Positions 1 to 10,827 of a stretch of 64,000 nucleotides of DNA are shown here, piece by piece; positions within the stretch are counted from its first letter, which is position 1; the number at the start of each line of letters is the position of its first letter. Position numbers and translations under genes: made by a program. The notes beneath the pieces are model-generated. The model did not search any database. It was given only the letters and a program-made list of their open reading frames with translations, and was not told the DNA's origin. The DNA lies in NCBI GenBank assembly GCA_021234155.1, contig JAJEKV010000053.1, positions 1,809,307 to 1,873,306 on the forward strand. Reading direction: 5' to 3'. The DNA is from Isoetes taiwanensis. Its lineage: Eukaryota; Streptophyta; Lycopodiopsida; Isoetales; Isoetaceae.

Positions 1-287
1 ACCAATTTATGCCGGACACCAAGATTCACTCGAGCGGTCTTCCATGGGTCCGTTACAATTTCTCCCACTAGAACTATGCTCGTCCTCGAGCATCAAAGAC
101 CAAGTCATGACCTACCGTCCACCGGTATTCTGGGGGAGATTGTAATAGACCCATGAGAGACCGCTCGAGTAGATCTTGGTATCGTGTTCCCGAGACACTG
201 GCATAAATGAGTAGAAGCGACTACTCATAAATGTCTAGACGGTTTTGCCCAGTTGGTTAAGGGCATGTCGGTTAGGAACGTTACAAA

Positions 288-328
288 CGATACAAAGAAG
301 ATTAGCATGGCCCCTGCACAAGGATGAC
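288..328 (+). pseudogene. U6 snRNA-derived fragment, copy 1
   Basis: About 40 bases match the central and 3' part of U6 spliceosomal RNA, including GAAGATTAGCATGGCCCCTG and the following CAAGGATGAC. The conserved U6 5' stem-loop and the T-run terminator are missing, and no U6-type promoter is visible, so this is a fragment and not a working gene. It directly follows a TRIM LTR edge. Confidence 0.8.
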
Positions 329-605
329 GTCGGACACCAAGATCCACTCGAGCGGTCTTCCATGGGTCCGTTACAATCTCTGCCACTGAAACTATGCTCG
401 TCCTCGAGCATCAGAGACCAAGTCATGACCTACCGTCCACCGGTATTCTGGGGGAGATTGTAATGGACCCATGGGAGACCGCTCGAGTAGATCTTGGTGT
501 CGCGTTCCCGAGACACTAACATAAATGGGTAGAAGCAACTACTCATAAATGTCTAGACGGTTTTGCCCAGTTAGTTAAGGGCATGTCGGTTAGGAACGTT
601 ACAAA

Positions 606-655
606 TGATACAAAGAAGATTAGCATGGCCCTGGCGAAGGATCCTGCGTATAAAT
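606..655 (+). pseudogene. U6 snRNA-derived fragment, copy 2
   Basis: Second copy of the U6-like segment, with GATACAAAGAAGATTAGCAT followed by a more diverged CCTGGCGAAGGAT. It is flanked on both sides by TRIM LTR edges in opposite orientation. It keeps more of the U6 3' region than copy 1 but has no 5' half. Confidence 0.75.
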
Positions 656-776
656 TATGTAACGTTCTAACCGGCATGCCCTTAACTAACCTGAAAAACT
701 GTTTAGACGTTTATGAGTAGTCCTTTACCAATTTATGCCGGACACCAAGATCCATGTCGGTTAGGAACGTTACAAA

Positions 777-830
777 TGATACAAAGAAGATTAGCATGGC
801 CCCTGCGCAAGGATCACACGTATAAATTAT
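777..830 (+). pseudogene. U6 snRNA-derived fragment, copy 3
   Basis: Third and longest copy. It runs from GATACAAAGAAG through GGCCCCTGCGCAAGGAT to an ACACGTATAAAT stretch comparable to the U6 ACACGCACAAAT region. It abuts the 3' LTR of the complete TRIM. The three copies share their left junction with the LTR edge, which suggests one capture followed by amplification. Confidence 0.8.
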
Positions 831-1201
831 GTAACGTTCCTAACCGACATGCCCTTAACCAACTGGGCAAAACTGTCTAGACGTTTATGAGTAGTCACTT
901 CTACCAATTTATGCCGGACACCAAGATCCACTTCAGCAGTCTTTCATGGGTCCGTTACAATCTCTCCCACTAGAACTATGCTCGTCCTCGAGCCGGTATC
1001 CTGAGTCATACTTGCCCCCATGGAGACTCGAACTCGATCCCTGCTCTGATACCAAATGTAACGTTCCTAACCGACATGCCCCTAACCAACTGGGCAAAAC
1101 CGTCTAGACGTTTATGAGTAGTCACTTCTACCCATTTATATCAGTGTCTCGGGAACATGACACCAAGATCCATTTGAGCGGTCTTCCACGGGTCCGTTAC
1201 A
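830..1201 (-). mobile_element. Complete TRIM (miniature LTR retrotransposon)
   Basis: Read on the minus strand. The 5' LTR is 1057-1201 (about 145 bp) and the 3' LTR is 830-959 (about 130 bp), each starting TGTAACG and ending CGTTACA. The internal part is under 100 bp: two bases after the 5' LTR lies TGGTATCAGAGC (complement at 1043-1054), the usual primer binding site for plant initiator methionine tRNA, and a purine-rich GTGGGAGAGAT tract precedes the 3' LTR. It has no coding capacity, as expected of TRIMs. The flanking five bases do not match, which fits its place in a recombined array. It looks whole in its parts. Confidence 0.85.
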
Positions 1202-1383
1202 AAAGCGAACCTTAGAAACCAGGTCTATATGAATGAAATAAGCATGTTTGTCATTTTGGCCAAAAACAAACACCTAAATAATTCTTGAACCTTATCACTA
1301 ATTATATTCACATCACAAAGCATATATTCTAGTGAGAGATTTGTTTGGAAGGGGAAAACCCGAGCATTTGTCTTGTATGGCAC

Positions 1384-1970
1384 GATTGGAATACTACTTT
1401 CAACAACTTTCCTTCCTCCTTGTTTTACAATAAATTGTGCTAGAAAAACCATTAACTTAAGGAAAATCTGAAAGGTCACAGTTGAAATACTACCCTCAAC
1501 AACTTTCCTTCCTCCTGGTTTTACAATGGATTGTGCTAAAAAAAGCATTAACCTACAGGAACATCTTAAATGTCCATGTTGAAATACTACCCTCAACAAC
1601 TTTCCTCCTCCTGGTTTTACAAAGGATTGTGGTAAAAAAAGCATTAACCTACGAGAACATCTTAACTGTCAAGGTTGAAATACTTCCCCCAACAACTTTC
1701 CTCCTCCTGGTTTTACAAAGGATTGTGGTAAAAAAAGCATTAACCTACGAGAACATCTTAACTGTCAAGGTTGAAATACTTCCCCCAACAACTTTCCTTT
1801 CTCCCTAGTTTACAACGGATTGTGCTAAAAAAACCATTAACGCTAACCTAAGGGAACATCTTAAATGTCATGGTTGAAATACTAGCCTTACAACTTTCCT
1901 TCCTCCGACTTTACAATAGATTGTGCTAACAAGACCACTAACCTATAAAACTTTCATCCTATAAACTTAT
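1384..1970. repeat. Minisatellite, about six units of 96-103 bp
   Basis: A unit starting near GTTGAAATACTACC and containing CAACAACTTTCC and AAAAAAGCATTAACCTA recurs with starts near 1384, 1481, 1578, 1674, 1770 and 1873. The middle units are almost identical and the outer ones more diverged, as expected for unequal exchange. Open frames crossing it only reflect the repeat. It lies downstream of the 3' end of the ATAD2-like gene. Confidence 0.85.
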
Positions 1971-2060
1971 GGCACGTGTCCTGGAGATTGCCAGCCAAGC
2001 TGATGAGATTATATTACCTTTGAGCCGTTTATTTCTTAGGGTTACAAGGAAGTTGAATTT

Positions 2061-5000
2061 CTAGACAAAATTGGTATCCTCAGATAAAAAGGCATCCAAC
2101 GTTTGCAGAATGTACAATTTGTTTATGGCTGTCTTGTGAGTCTGAAATGTTCGACAAACCCGGGCATATGTCCGTTCCAATTCTGAAACAGTAAAACCTC
2201 CTGTTCTGTCCAAGAACTTGGTCATGATATCTTTTAGACGGTCCTCCACATATGCTGCATCTAAATCCTCCTCCAATTCGTTATTACTTGCATCTTTTAC
2301 ATCTGAATTAGAAGTTCTTGCTGGAGAGCTTTCAATAACCTCTTGTTCCATAGCTTCGGGAATATCATGAACAGGCATTTTGTCATGCCTTCTTTGAGAA
2401 ACTTCAGGCTCAAGATCACCTGAGGCAGTGGGAGCCATTGTAGCATTTTCCACTATGACTTCAGGGAGTGGCAACTCTGGTGCAATTTCCATAGCACAAT
2501 CTTCGTTCTCTGAATTCTTTAACTGGTGTTCTTCAGATGTGCCAGGTTGTTCACCTAAGCAATATTCTTGTTAAGAAAAAAGCAGTGACAAACAGGAACA
2601 AAACATTTAATTCCTTACCAGATTGCATGCCATCACTACTGCGACGCATTCTTCGAACAAGGCCTGGCGGGACATCTGTCTCAGGTTGAGATCCACGAAG
2701 GCGCGCACTGGCTCTGATTACTGAAGAGGTCTGCTCTGTTGTCAAACCTCTAGCTGAGGTTAAAGACCCTGGCATGGTAGTGGGACCACCTTGAGCAGCT
2801 ATAGTATCACAATAAGATACCAATGCAGGATCCATTTGTGACAGCATGCTATAGACCTGTAATCCAGAACTTGCAAAACTTTATCAACATTTCTAAGAGA
2901 TGGAGCTATAGCTAGTAAAGAAATTAGGCCATTTGTTATTACCGCATCTCTTAAAGCATTTGCTTTACTGACAACTCGTGTGCCTTGATAATCATCACCA
3001 TGGTACATCTGGCATAGCTCAGCAGAATCAGAATTTAAGCCGCTAATTTATAGAAGCTAATGATTTTGGTCACCTTGGCATTGGCAGGAATGACTTCAAC
3101 ATCTTGCAGAAAAGCTGATCGTGTAAGATAATGTCCACTGTCCACACGTTGTAGAAGGGTAGAAACATCCATGGGATTTTGTACAATGGTATGGTAATCT
3201 GGAGCTTCATCCTCAGTTACAGGACAGTGAAAGATATAGAATCGCTTCTCATGTAGCAGACTGAATTTATTGGCAGAGTTAAATTAAAAACAATTGCCCA
3301 ACAAAAATCAGATATTTTTAGAGAATAGTTAAGTACCGGTTGCAAACATCTCTGAGACACATCCTCAAACGGCGAATGGCATGCTCTTCTGCTTCTGCCC
3401 GTGCTTTTAGCTCAGCTTCACTTGGGCCTATATCAGCTTTTGGCACTTTCTGCAGTTCCTTTGGAGCCTTCTTGATTTTTGGCTGATGAGTAGCATTGTG
3501 ATTGGGAATTGCCATTAACAACTTTAATAATTCTGAAAAGAACTGTTCTTTCTCCAACAGTGATGGAACTTGCACTTCATAACTACAGAAGCAACAAACA
3601 CAATGTCAACCTTGAAATACTATAAAAGAGAGTGCATGATGGGGCTGACTACAAAGATAAAACCGAACAGATGGCAGACCCAATCTTTTATGTACTCCCT
3701 TGCAGGAGGCTAATTTCAATATTCAATAGTTGCTTAAGACTAAAAGTTGTTAATCCCATTTAAAAGATCTTATATATGATGATAAAAAGAATGGATATTG
3801 CACTCTACAACTTCGTCCTTGGTCACTGATGCATAACCTTAAAGGACTCAATCACTTACGTTCTTCCCATTTTTGTATTAATTACTCACTCTAGAAAGAA
3901 AAGTTCCTGCCACATTTGCAAAAGACTCACATGTGACGCCCAAAAATAGACACTACTTCATTCTCCAGCTCATTCTTCGTCATTGATGATGTTGCAAGAA
4001 GCAAAACAGGAAGATTTGGAGGCATATCAGCTAACAACATCAGCAAGACAGCACGTAGTTGTTCATGTGCCTGCATAGTATGTAGTCAGAGCAAAATAAT
4101 ATAATTATGAAGAAATCAAAGACAATGTCATATAAACCATAAACCTTACAGTTTCCCACCAAAGCTGAAGCTGTGGCAAATATAAAACCGATGGCGTATT
4201 TCTCGTGCTTCACCAAATATATGAACAAGTGCTTCTTCAGGTGTTTTTTACTGGGATCTGACAAAAGGGATGGAAGACCCAAAGAATGAACGAAACCTTT
4301 CAAGCTCATGTAACACTGCTGGTCCTAAATGTTCCCTACGAGCATAAAAAACATGAGCTTTTGAGACATCTGGTCGCAGTACATAAAAGCAATAGTGGGC
4401 AAAATAAATACCAGGCCAGTTCCGTCAGCACCGCATATCAGAAATGCGTGGCGGTATACTAATGGGAACAATGACCCGCTGACTAAATCCGAGAGGACTG
4501 TGAGTTGTTCTGGTCCATCAGTCTCTTCGTCCATCAAAATTGAGCTTTTTTTTTCTGGAAGAGAGAACACAATAGATAGCCGATCAAGGATTTGTTTCAG
4601 TTGCTCCTTCAAGCATGCTGCAACAACTGCAGAAAGTGGCCTTGCATGGACAATGGCACCCCTATGAGCTGGGGAGTGATTGCAGACATTGCTTGCAGGA
4701 AGTGAGACTTATCGACTCTTACATCATCAACATCAATCAAAAACTGATCATCACTGCTGTAGACCTCAGGATACTTCTCTCTAAAAGCACGAATTGCTGC
4801 CTCTGTACAAAGGGCCTTCAAATCTGCTCCACAGTAACCAACACATGATGCTGCCAGTTCTTTACAAAGCTCCGAAGAAGGAGCCTTGTCCCACTTTCTA
4901 GTATGAATGTTAAGAATCTGGACGCGGCGCATCAGCATTTGGCAGGGAGAATACAAATTCACGATCAAATCGACCAGGGCCTTAAAAGCACTGTCAATTG

Positions 5001-7569
5001 CATCCACACGGTTAGTTGCACCAATAACTACAACTTGACCTCATGAAATCAAGACCGTCCATCAATGCTAAAAGTGTTGAAACTATAGAATTGTGTATCT
5101 GTTCTTGTTTGCTAGAACGCACAGGTGCCAAACCATCTATCTCATCAAAAAAAAATCGAAAGGCTGACAGCGTTGAGCTTCCTCAAAAAGCATCACGTAG
5201 CTGGCGTTCAGCTTCCCAACCCATTTACTCAAGACATCTGCACCTTTTCGCATATAAAAGTTGATCTTCTTACCAGCTTTTGTAGCAGCACTTGCAAGGG
5301 CCCTTGCTACTAAAGTCTTCCCAGTTCCTGGTGGTCCACAAAGGAGGACCCCCCTTGGAGGGGTTATGTGATAATTCTCAAAGAATTTTGGATAAAGCAA
5401 AGGAAAAAATACCATCTCTTTTAGAGAATCAATGTAATCAGAAAGACCACCAACTTGATCAAACCCAACAGACGTATCAACCTGAACAGGTTGTATATCA
5501 GCTCCCCCTTTGGAACTAGGACCAGCTGTCTGAGCTCCTGTCCCTGCTGCTCCCAGAAATTCACTTTGATGACCCCATCCACTTGCAGCAATATTTAAAC
5601 CCCAATTAGACGACCCATGCAGGTCCAACCCTGGTGGAAGAAATGGCTGACCAGTGATGGGACCTCCTCTTCCCCAGGTTAATCCTGGGCCTTGGTCCAT
5701 CTCATCAACAAGTAGTGAATCATCAGAATCATCAACTCTAGATAGATGATGGCGTTTGTGACCACAGCGCACCTGCGTCGGCTGTCACGATTACGTTTAG
5801 TTCCGACAAATATCTTTAGGTGGAGAACGTTGGCCTTGCTTGTTTCTCCTCTTCTGCCTTGGTGAGAAACGCTGCACTCCTGTGCGAGTCCGTAATTCAT
5901 AGCAGCGGCCCCATCGACTTCTTCTGCTTCTTCATCTTCTTCCTCTTAGCCTTCTTCCCCTCTTCCCTTCTTCACCTTCTTCTCCTTCTTCATCCTCCCT
6001 TCTTCCTCTCCGTCCTCTGTTTCCTGGTCATCTCCAGGTTCTGCTTCATCACCTTCGGATGTCTCTTGATCATCTCCAGCTTCCACATCCTCATCTTCAG
6101 AAGACTTCGATTCTAACAACCTTAGGTGTTCGGCGTGGTCTCAATCCCTCTCTTCTTGGTATTTCTTCCTTCTTTTTGTCCACGGACTCACTTGCTCATC
6201 AGGACTATGTCCCCTCTTGACACAAGTGGAAGCCCTATATGCCCGCTCCTGCAGAGAAACTAAAATGATGAAACAGAATTGAATAAAATCAAGACAAAGT
6301 ACGTTATTATGTATAAGATCTATAAGTCAGGTCATTGTGACCTATTACTCATACAGATAATACCATGGCATGCACTGATTGTAATTTCCTTACAGAAGAA
6401 TTAAACCGAGGACCCAAAATGAACCTCTGTCCCACTGCAAATCCTATATTCTGAGTCTATCATCATGGTCTTTGACTTGCACAGATTTTAGTAAGGCTCC
6501 TTTATCCTCCAAAACGCAGAACACCTTTATATTTTCACAAAAGTTTCACACGTGACACTCGAATTTTCAGTAATGAAAACATCAACCATGTTTAACATAT
6601 TCAAACTTGACCAGCATTATCCTCTTTGAGTAAAGCTTTGATGCAACGGCTAGAATATACTCCTGCAATAAACTACGGGACTATGTTCCTCCCTACTAGA
6701 GGAGATTTTTCTTGATCAACTATGATAATTTTTTTCAATCACATGTAATTACGTCCTTGGCTATCTATCTAGATCCGTTAATATGTTCGTAATAACATAA
6801 TTCCAAGAGCTTTTGAAAAACTATCAGCTAAAACATATATCTGGACAATCCAGAAATGATTTCAGTAAAACTATAGTCTTTGTCCCGTTGTTCCTTGAGT
6901 ATAAGGTTGCTGTAGAGAGCCATTCAAAGTCCCTTTAACGTACATAAGAGAACTCAAGCGTTTCGATTATCAATCTCTTTTCCAACGCATTATGTACTTG
7001 AGAGGAACTTAAACCGTTTCATTATTAAACACACAGCCTATCCAGAGCATCCATAATAAGGCCAAACCAGATATGTTAATTGAACCCATGATTGTTAAAT
7101 CTTACCAGAAGTTCAGCATCTTCAGCATCACTATTGTATGAATCATACGCTAATGCGGAGGAAATCCGCCGTTTTCTCGTTGACCTGCGCAAGGTACTGG
7201 TGCCCATAACCTGTAAGACAATATTCCAATTGAAACAAAGCTTTTGCCATATACGGAACGTATGGGCGCAATGTAAACCTGAGAAGAAGGCAATCGATGG
7301 GAAGACCGCAACATGGTAGCCATGCGGGAAGCAACGGAGCGGCTACGGCTGCGGCCTTTGGATTTGGCCTTGGCCTTGGCCTTCCGGCGTGTAAGATACA
7401 TTGAAAGGCGGGTGAAGGAATGGTATTGAGGATGCGATCTGAGACGGGCAGATCGAATAGGTCTTGAAAGAGCCAATGGCACAGAATCGTCAGCTGCAGA
7501 AGCTTGCGATTTGTGATGCCGCCGTGGTCTGGCTCCGTCTGATCCGCCACCACCATCGCCAGTCTCCAT
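2061..7569 (-). CDS. ATAD2-type AAA ATPase with bromodomain (plant At1g05910-like), ten exons
   Basis: Predicted nuclear chromatin factor: an AAA ATPase joined to an acetyl-lysine-reading bromodomain. Exons that I place by GT-AG sites and similarity: 7279-7569, 7106-7210, 4412-6248, 4150-4335, 3931-4070, 3337-3582, 3074-3260, 2943-3008, 2619-2856, 2061-2554. The start at 7569 (METGDGG) leads into a basic region with RRSTRKRRIS, then an acidic Glu/Asp stretch, DDSDDSLLVDE, Walker A GPPGTGKT, a Walker B-like FFDEIDGLAP region, and GYCGADLKALCTEAAIRAF. The exon set and domain order match the plant family, which is about 1200 residues. Exons 1 and 2 are in phase. In exon 3 the recognisable sequence changes frame several times: in the acidic region (about 5.9-6.2 kb), around KWVG/EAERQL (about 5.21 kb), in Walker B (about 5.15 kb), at an in-frame TGA near 5.04 kb, in the RRPGRFDREF region (about 4.95 kb) and after AMSAITP (about 4.67 kb). 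It is either a decaying gene or a real gene with assembly errors. Confidence 0.88.
2619..3260 (-). other. Bromodomain-coding exons of the ATAD2-like gene
   Basis: Exons 3074-3260, 2943-3008 and 2619-2856 encode VTEDEAPDYHTIVQNPMD, STLLQRVDSGHYLT, then MYHGDDYQGTRVV and MLSQMDPALVSYCDTIA. The P-x-Y, NPMD and N/H-GDDY positions correspond to the ZA loop and the acetyl-lysine pocket region of plant ATAD2 bromodomains. In the family an Asn usually precedes GDDY (YNGDDY); here it is His, which could change acetyl-lysine binding or be a sequence error. All splice sites are canonical. Confidence 0.8.
4412..6248 (-). other. Large exon with acidic region and AAA ATPase core
   Basis: Third exon of the ATAD2-like gene. 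The acceptor is CTGCAG at 6249-6254 and the donor GTATTT ends at 4411. In order it encodes a charged linker, an acidic region (about 5900-6130), the HKRHHLSRVDDSDDS segment, a Gly-rich linker with AGPSSKGGADIQP, the Walker A box GPPGTGKT (about 5330), the FYMRKGADVLSKWVG segment and the AAA lid with IHTRKW and ADLKALCTEAA. These are the residues expected for nucleotide binding. The frame interruptions noted for the gene cluster here and not in the small downstream exons. Confidence 0.8.
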
Positions 7570-7654
7570 AGCCTAGCCTTCCCTTTTATTATGCACTAAC
7601 AAATACAAGGTCAGGTATGCCGAGCTCCCTTTCCTTTGCCCCTGGTTCCGACCT

Positions 7655-8841
7655 CACACCTTCATTTCCCTCTCTTTTTTCTTCGTTACACTAGGCCTAC
7701 TCTCCACAAAGGAAAATCATTTCCCAAGGGGAAAACGTGCTCTTCGAGGTGTTTTAAAAGAAAATTAAATATGTCTTATCCAAAACCATTCAAATGCTCA
7801 TTTGTTTGTGGGTGTTATGTATACATGAATGCCCCTCTGCCTTGAATTGCGGCGACGAAGGTCGGGTGAGGGGCAACGCGAGGCCTGCCGACTAAATAAG
7901 TAATTTAAGGTAGAGGGGCATTCGTGCAACATGAAGTTATGGGTGTCGTAGATTCAACGCCACGTGGTGGGCATCCAATGGCTAGATTGAAGAATCGCAT
8001 ATGAAATTTCTGAATGTTAAGCGAAATCTCGTCCAAAATTCTGGACAACATTCAGGAAAGAATGGCGGCCACGTGGCACGTCGCCATTGGATGCAAGGGT
8101 TGAATCTACGGCACCCTGACTTTACATATAGGGAAATGGAGGTTGGTCCTCCATTCCCGATTTTGCGCCCTACAAAATGGAAATAGAGGAGCTGCTTTTT
8201 GAATTTTGTCTCGCAATTCATAGAGTCTTTGAATAGATTTCAAGAGTTTTAAATAGATTTAAAGAGATTCGGCGAAGATCGGCGAGTTTTATGTCTATTT
8301 GGAATTGAGTGAAGATTTACCTGCCAAGAATTGTTGGTCTGATGAAGAACTACTATATGTCGGCCTGATGAAGGACTGTGATTAGCTTGAAGAACAAGAA
8401 CCATGTCGATCGGCTTGAAGAATGAAAGCGTGAAGAACTCGTGAAGAACTCGCGGCGGCAGTCGAAGAATCCTAACACGCTCCAAGAACTCTAACACTCG
8501 CTCAAGGAACCCTAAGGGAATAAGGAAACCCGACTTCTATTCCACAATATTGGTCAATGCCATGTGTATCTTGAGATTGGTCGCCAGGGAACAAACGGGA
8601 TCCTATTTCCATTTTGTTCCTAATCATTAAGGGAGAATTTCTCTAGCCTAGATAAAAAATGTTACACTTTTTCGTGAAGAAAATGAATGTGCATTGCTTA
8701 ACCTAAAAGCGACAACTTGGACAAAATAAATTCGGTAAAATGCCCAATTGTGGATAGAGGTTATTTGTTTAAGATTAGACTCATTTCATCCAATTGTCGA
8801 ATAAGTACGGTTAGATCCAAGATCGGCCCAGCGAAATATTG
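7655..8841. repeat. Duplicated intergenic segment A (copy 1), upstream of the ATAD2-like gene
   Basis: This ~1.2-kb stretch is closely repeated at 9597-10827. Both start with CACCTTCATTTCCCTCTC and end at CCCAGCGAAATATTG. Copy 1 lies just upstream of the ATAD2-like start, so it may overlap its promoter. It contains a ~100-bp foldback (7825-7925). No convincing coding sequence; open frames near 8.0-8.5 kb exist in both copies but are not conserved as proteins. Confidence 0.8.
7825..7925. mobile_element. Small foldback (MITE-like) in segment A
   Basis: The arms 7825-7848 (ATGAATGCCCCTCTGCC...) and 7902-7925 (...GGTAGAGGGGCATTCGT) are near-perfect inverted repeats around a ~53-bp loop. The related foldback at 9769-9864 in the second copy has the same arms but a different loop. 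It is too short to code. No clear target duplication, so assignment to a MITE family is tentative. Confidence 0.5.
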
Positions 8842-9445
8842 TCAGATACCTGGTTAAACTCATTATCAGTCCCAAGACACCATCCATTTGAGCTACCCAG
8901 AAAATGTGAAGCTTCATATAATTTCGTTTATGGGATGGCCATAGCCTTGCTTTGCATGCAAGAGCCCATGCCTCTGCACTCCTCAGAAATATGCTATGCA
9001 ACACCCCATCTGAGTTTTAATTCTCACAAGAGAGCAAAAAGAATGTCGTGGTCAGGGTATACATCACAAAGGTTTGTGCTTTGTTTGCCCGAGAAAAATA
9101 GTCAAGACAACCCCCTTACATTAATATGATCTGCCATAAGACCTTGGGCAGCACCTACCAAATCTCTGCTTATGCTAAACTGATAATAGCGGCCTCCATT
9201 CATAAAGATGGAGAGGAGAGCCAAGTTTAGGGATTTTCCCATAACTTATAAAAGTGTAATATTACTAGTAAATAAGGACCCAATAAGTTTTCATTGTAAA
9301 TATATATAGCTATACAATTTACCCAAATCCAAATATCCATTATGGTCCTAACTTGAACATGTGAATGTTATTGGATCAAATATGATCACTTATATTGCCG
9401 CCATTAGGGAACGATGCTAGTAAGGTCCAGCAATAAGCATACATA
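8842..9445. repeat. Duplicated intergenic segment B (copy 1)
   Basis: Directly follows segment A copy 1 and is repeated at 12476-13421, from TCTGGTTAAACTCATTATCA or close variants to CAGCAATAAGCATACATA. In copy 1 the match stops exactly where a Helitron end (CTAG at 9446) begins; copy 2 continues into an A-run. Copy 1 therefore shows the Helitron-filled site and copy 2 the empty site. No gene seen. Confidence 0.75.
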
Positions 9446-9560
9446 CTAGAAACGTGTGCCGGGCAATGCCGGGCATTAGTTATGGGCGTGTGATGAAAGA
9501 CGTAACAATAAAATTTGTAAATATAAACTAGTAAACATGTGCCCGGCGTTGCCGGGCTAA
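9446..9560 (-). mobile_element. Two consecutive Helitron 3' termini, minus strand
   Basis: On the minus strand, GC-rich hairpins built on GCCCGGC...GCCGGGC are followed about ten bases later by CTAGT, the standard plant Helitron 3' end. One end lies at 9446-9474 (hairpin imperfect) and the second at 9528-9557 (hairpin perfect, loop of three). The left junction is supported by segment B copy 2, which lacks the element. The 5' ends would lie at higher coordinates and I could not place them. Confidence 0.7.
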
Positions 9561-9596
9561 TGTCCTAGCTTGTGTCTTTACTTGGCCTTCATTTCC

Positions 9597-10827
9597 CTCA
9601 CACCTTCATTTCCCTCTCTTTTTTCTTCGTTACACTAGGCCTACTCTCCACAAAGGAAAATCATTTCCCAAGGGGAAAACGTGCTCTTCCAGGTGTTTTA
9701 AAAGAAAATTAAATATGTATTATCCAAAACCATTCAAATGCTCATTTGTTTGTGGGTGTTATATATACATGAATTTCCCTCTGCCTTGAATTCCGTGAGG
9801 AAGGTCGTGACGGGCAACATGGAGAGCTGCGACTCGTCGTAATTCAAGGTAGAGGGGCATTCGAGTTATGGGTGTCGTAGATTCAACGCCACGTGGTGGG
9901 CATCCAATGGCTACATTGAAGAATCACATATGAAATTTTTGAATGTTAAACGAAATCTCGTCCAAAATTCTGGACAACATTCAGGAAAGAATGGCGGCCA
10001 CGTGGCACGTCGCCATTGGATGTAAGGGCTGAATCTACGGCACCCTGACTTTACATATAGGGAAATGGAGGTTGGTCCTCCATTCCCGATTTTGCGGGTC
10101 ACCCGCTCCCGGACCCCACCTGCAAAACTGAGAATGGAGGACCAACCTCCATTCCCCTACAAAATGGAAATCGAGGGCCGCTTTTTTGAATTTTGTCTCG
10201 CAATTCATAGAGTCTTTGAGCAATTTCAAGAGTTTTAAATAGATTTAAAGAGATTCAACGAAGATCGTGCGCTTTTATGTCTGTTGGAATTGAGTGAAGA
10301 TTTACCCGCCAAGAATTGTTGGGCTGATGAAGAACTACTATATGTCGGCCTGATGAAGGACTGTGATTAGCTTCAAGAACAAGAACCATGTCGATCGGCT
10401 TGAAGAACGAAAGCGTAAAGAACTCGTGAAGAACTCGCGGCGGCGGTCAGAAGAATCCTAACTTGCTCCAAGAACTCTAACCTGCTCAAGGAACCCTAAG
10501 GGAATAAGGAAACCCGACTTCTATTCCACAATATTGGTCGGTGCCACGTGTATCTTGAGATTGGTCGCCAGGGAACAAACGGGACCCTATTTCCATTTTG
10601 TTCCTAATCATTTTCGAAGGGAAAATTTCTCTAGCCTAGATAAAAAATGTTATACTCTTTGTATACACTTTTCGTGAAGAAAAATGAATATGCATTGCTT
10701 AGCCTATAAATTGGGTAAAATGCCCAATTGTGGATAGAGGTTATTTGTTTAAGATTAGACTCATTTCATCCAATTGTCAAATAAGTACAGTTAGATCCAA
10801 GATCGACCCAGCGAAATATTGGCTCCG
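9597..10827. repeat. Duplicated intergenic segment A (copy 2)
   Basis: Second copy of segment A, about 1.2 kb, separated from copy 1 by segment B and Helitron ends. Near 10096-10152 it carries ~60 bp absent from copy 1, which together with the adjacent sequence forms a second inverted repeat of the GGAATGGAGGTTGGTCC type. Its foldback at 9769-9864 matches the one at 7825-7925 in the arms only. No gene recognised. Confidence 0.8.

Larger units (their letters stand above)
1..829. repeat. Rearranged array of TRIM LTR pieces in both orientations
   Basis: The stretch is built from repeated blocks that match the LTRs and internal part of the complete TRIM at 830-1201. Recurring blocks include one with the AAGATCCACTCGAGCGG core, one reading GTCTAGACGGTTTTGCCC, and the LTR edge GGAACGTTACA or its complement. 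Blocks occur in direct and inverted order, so 1-480 contains long inverted repeats. Three U6-like pieces sit between blocks (288-328, 606-655, 777-830). I see no coding sequence; short open frames here are incidental. The arrangement suggests repeated recombination between LTRs, or tandem amplification of a compound unit. Confidence 0.75.

Noticed and set aside
249-275. tRNA gene or tRNA-type A box (GCCCAGTTGGTTAAGGGC)
   Set aside because: No cloverleaf or B box follows; the word lies in a TRIM LTR and repeats with it.
288-330. Functional U6 snRNA gene
   Set aside because: Only the central and 3' part is present; no 5' stem-loop, no upstream promoter elements, no T-run terminator.
1225-1808. 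Overlapping open frames at 1.2-1.8 kb as genes
   Set aside because: They read through the 97-bp minisatellite on both strands.
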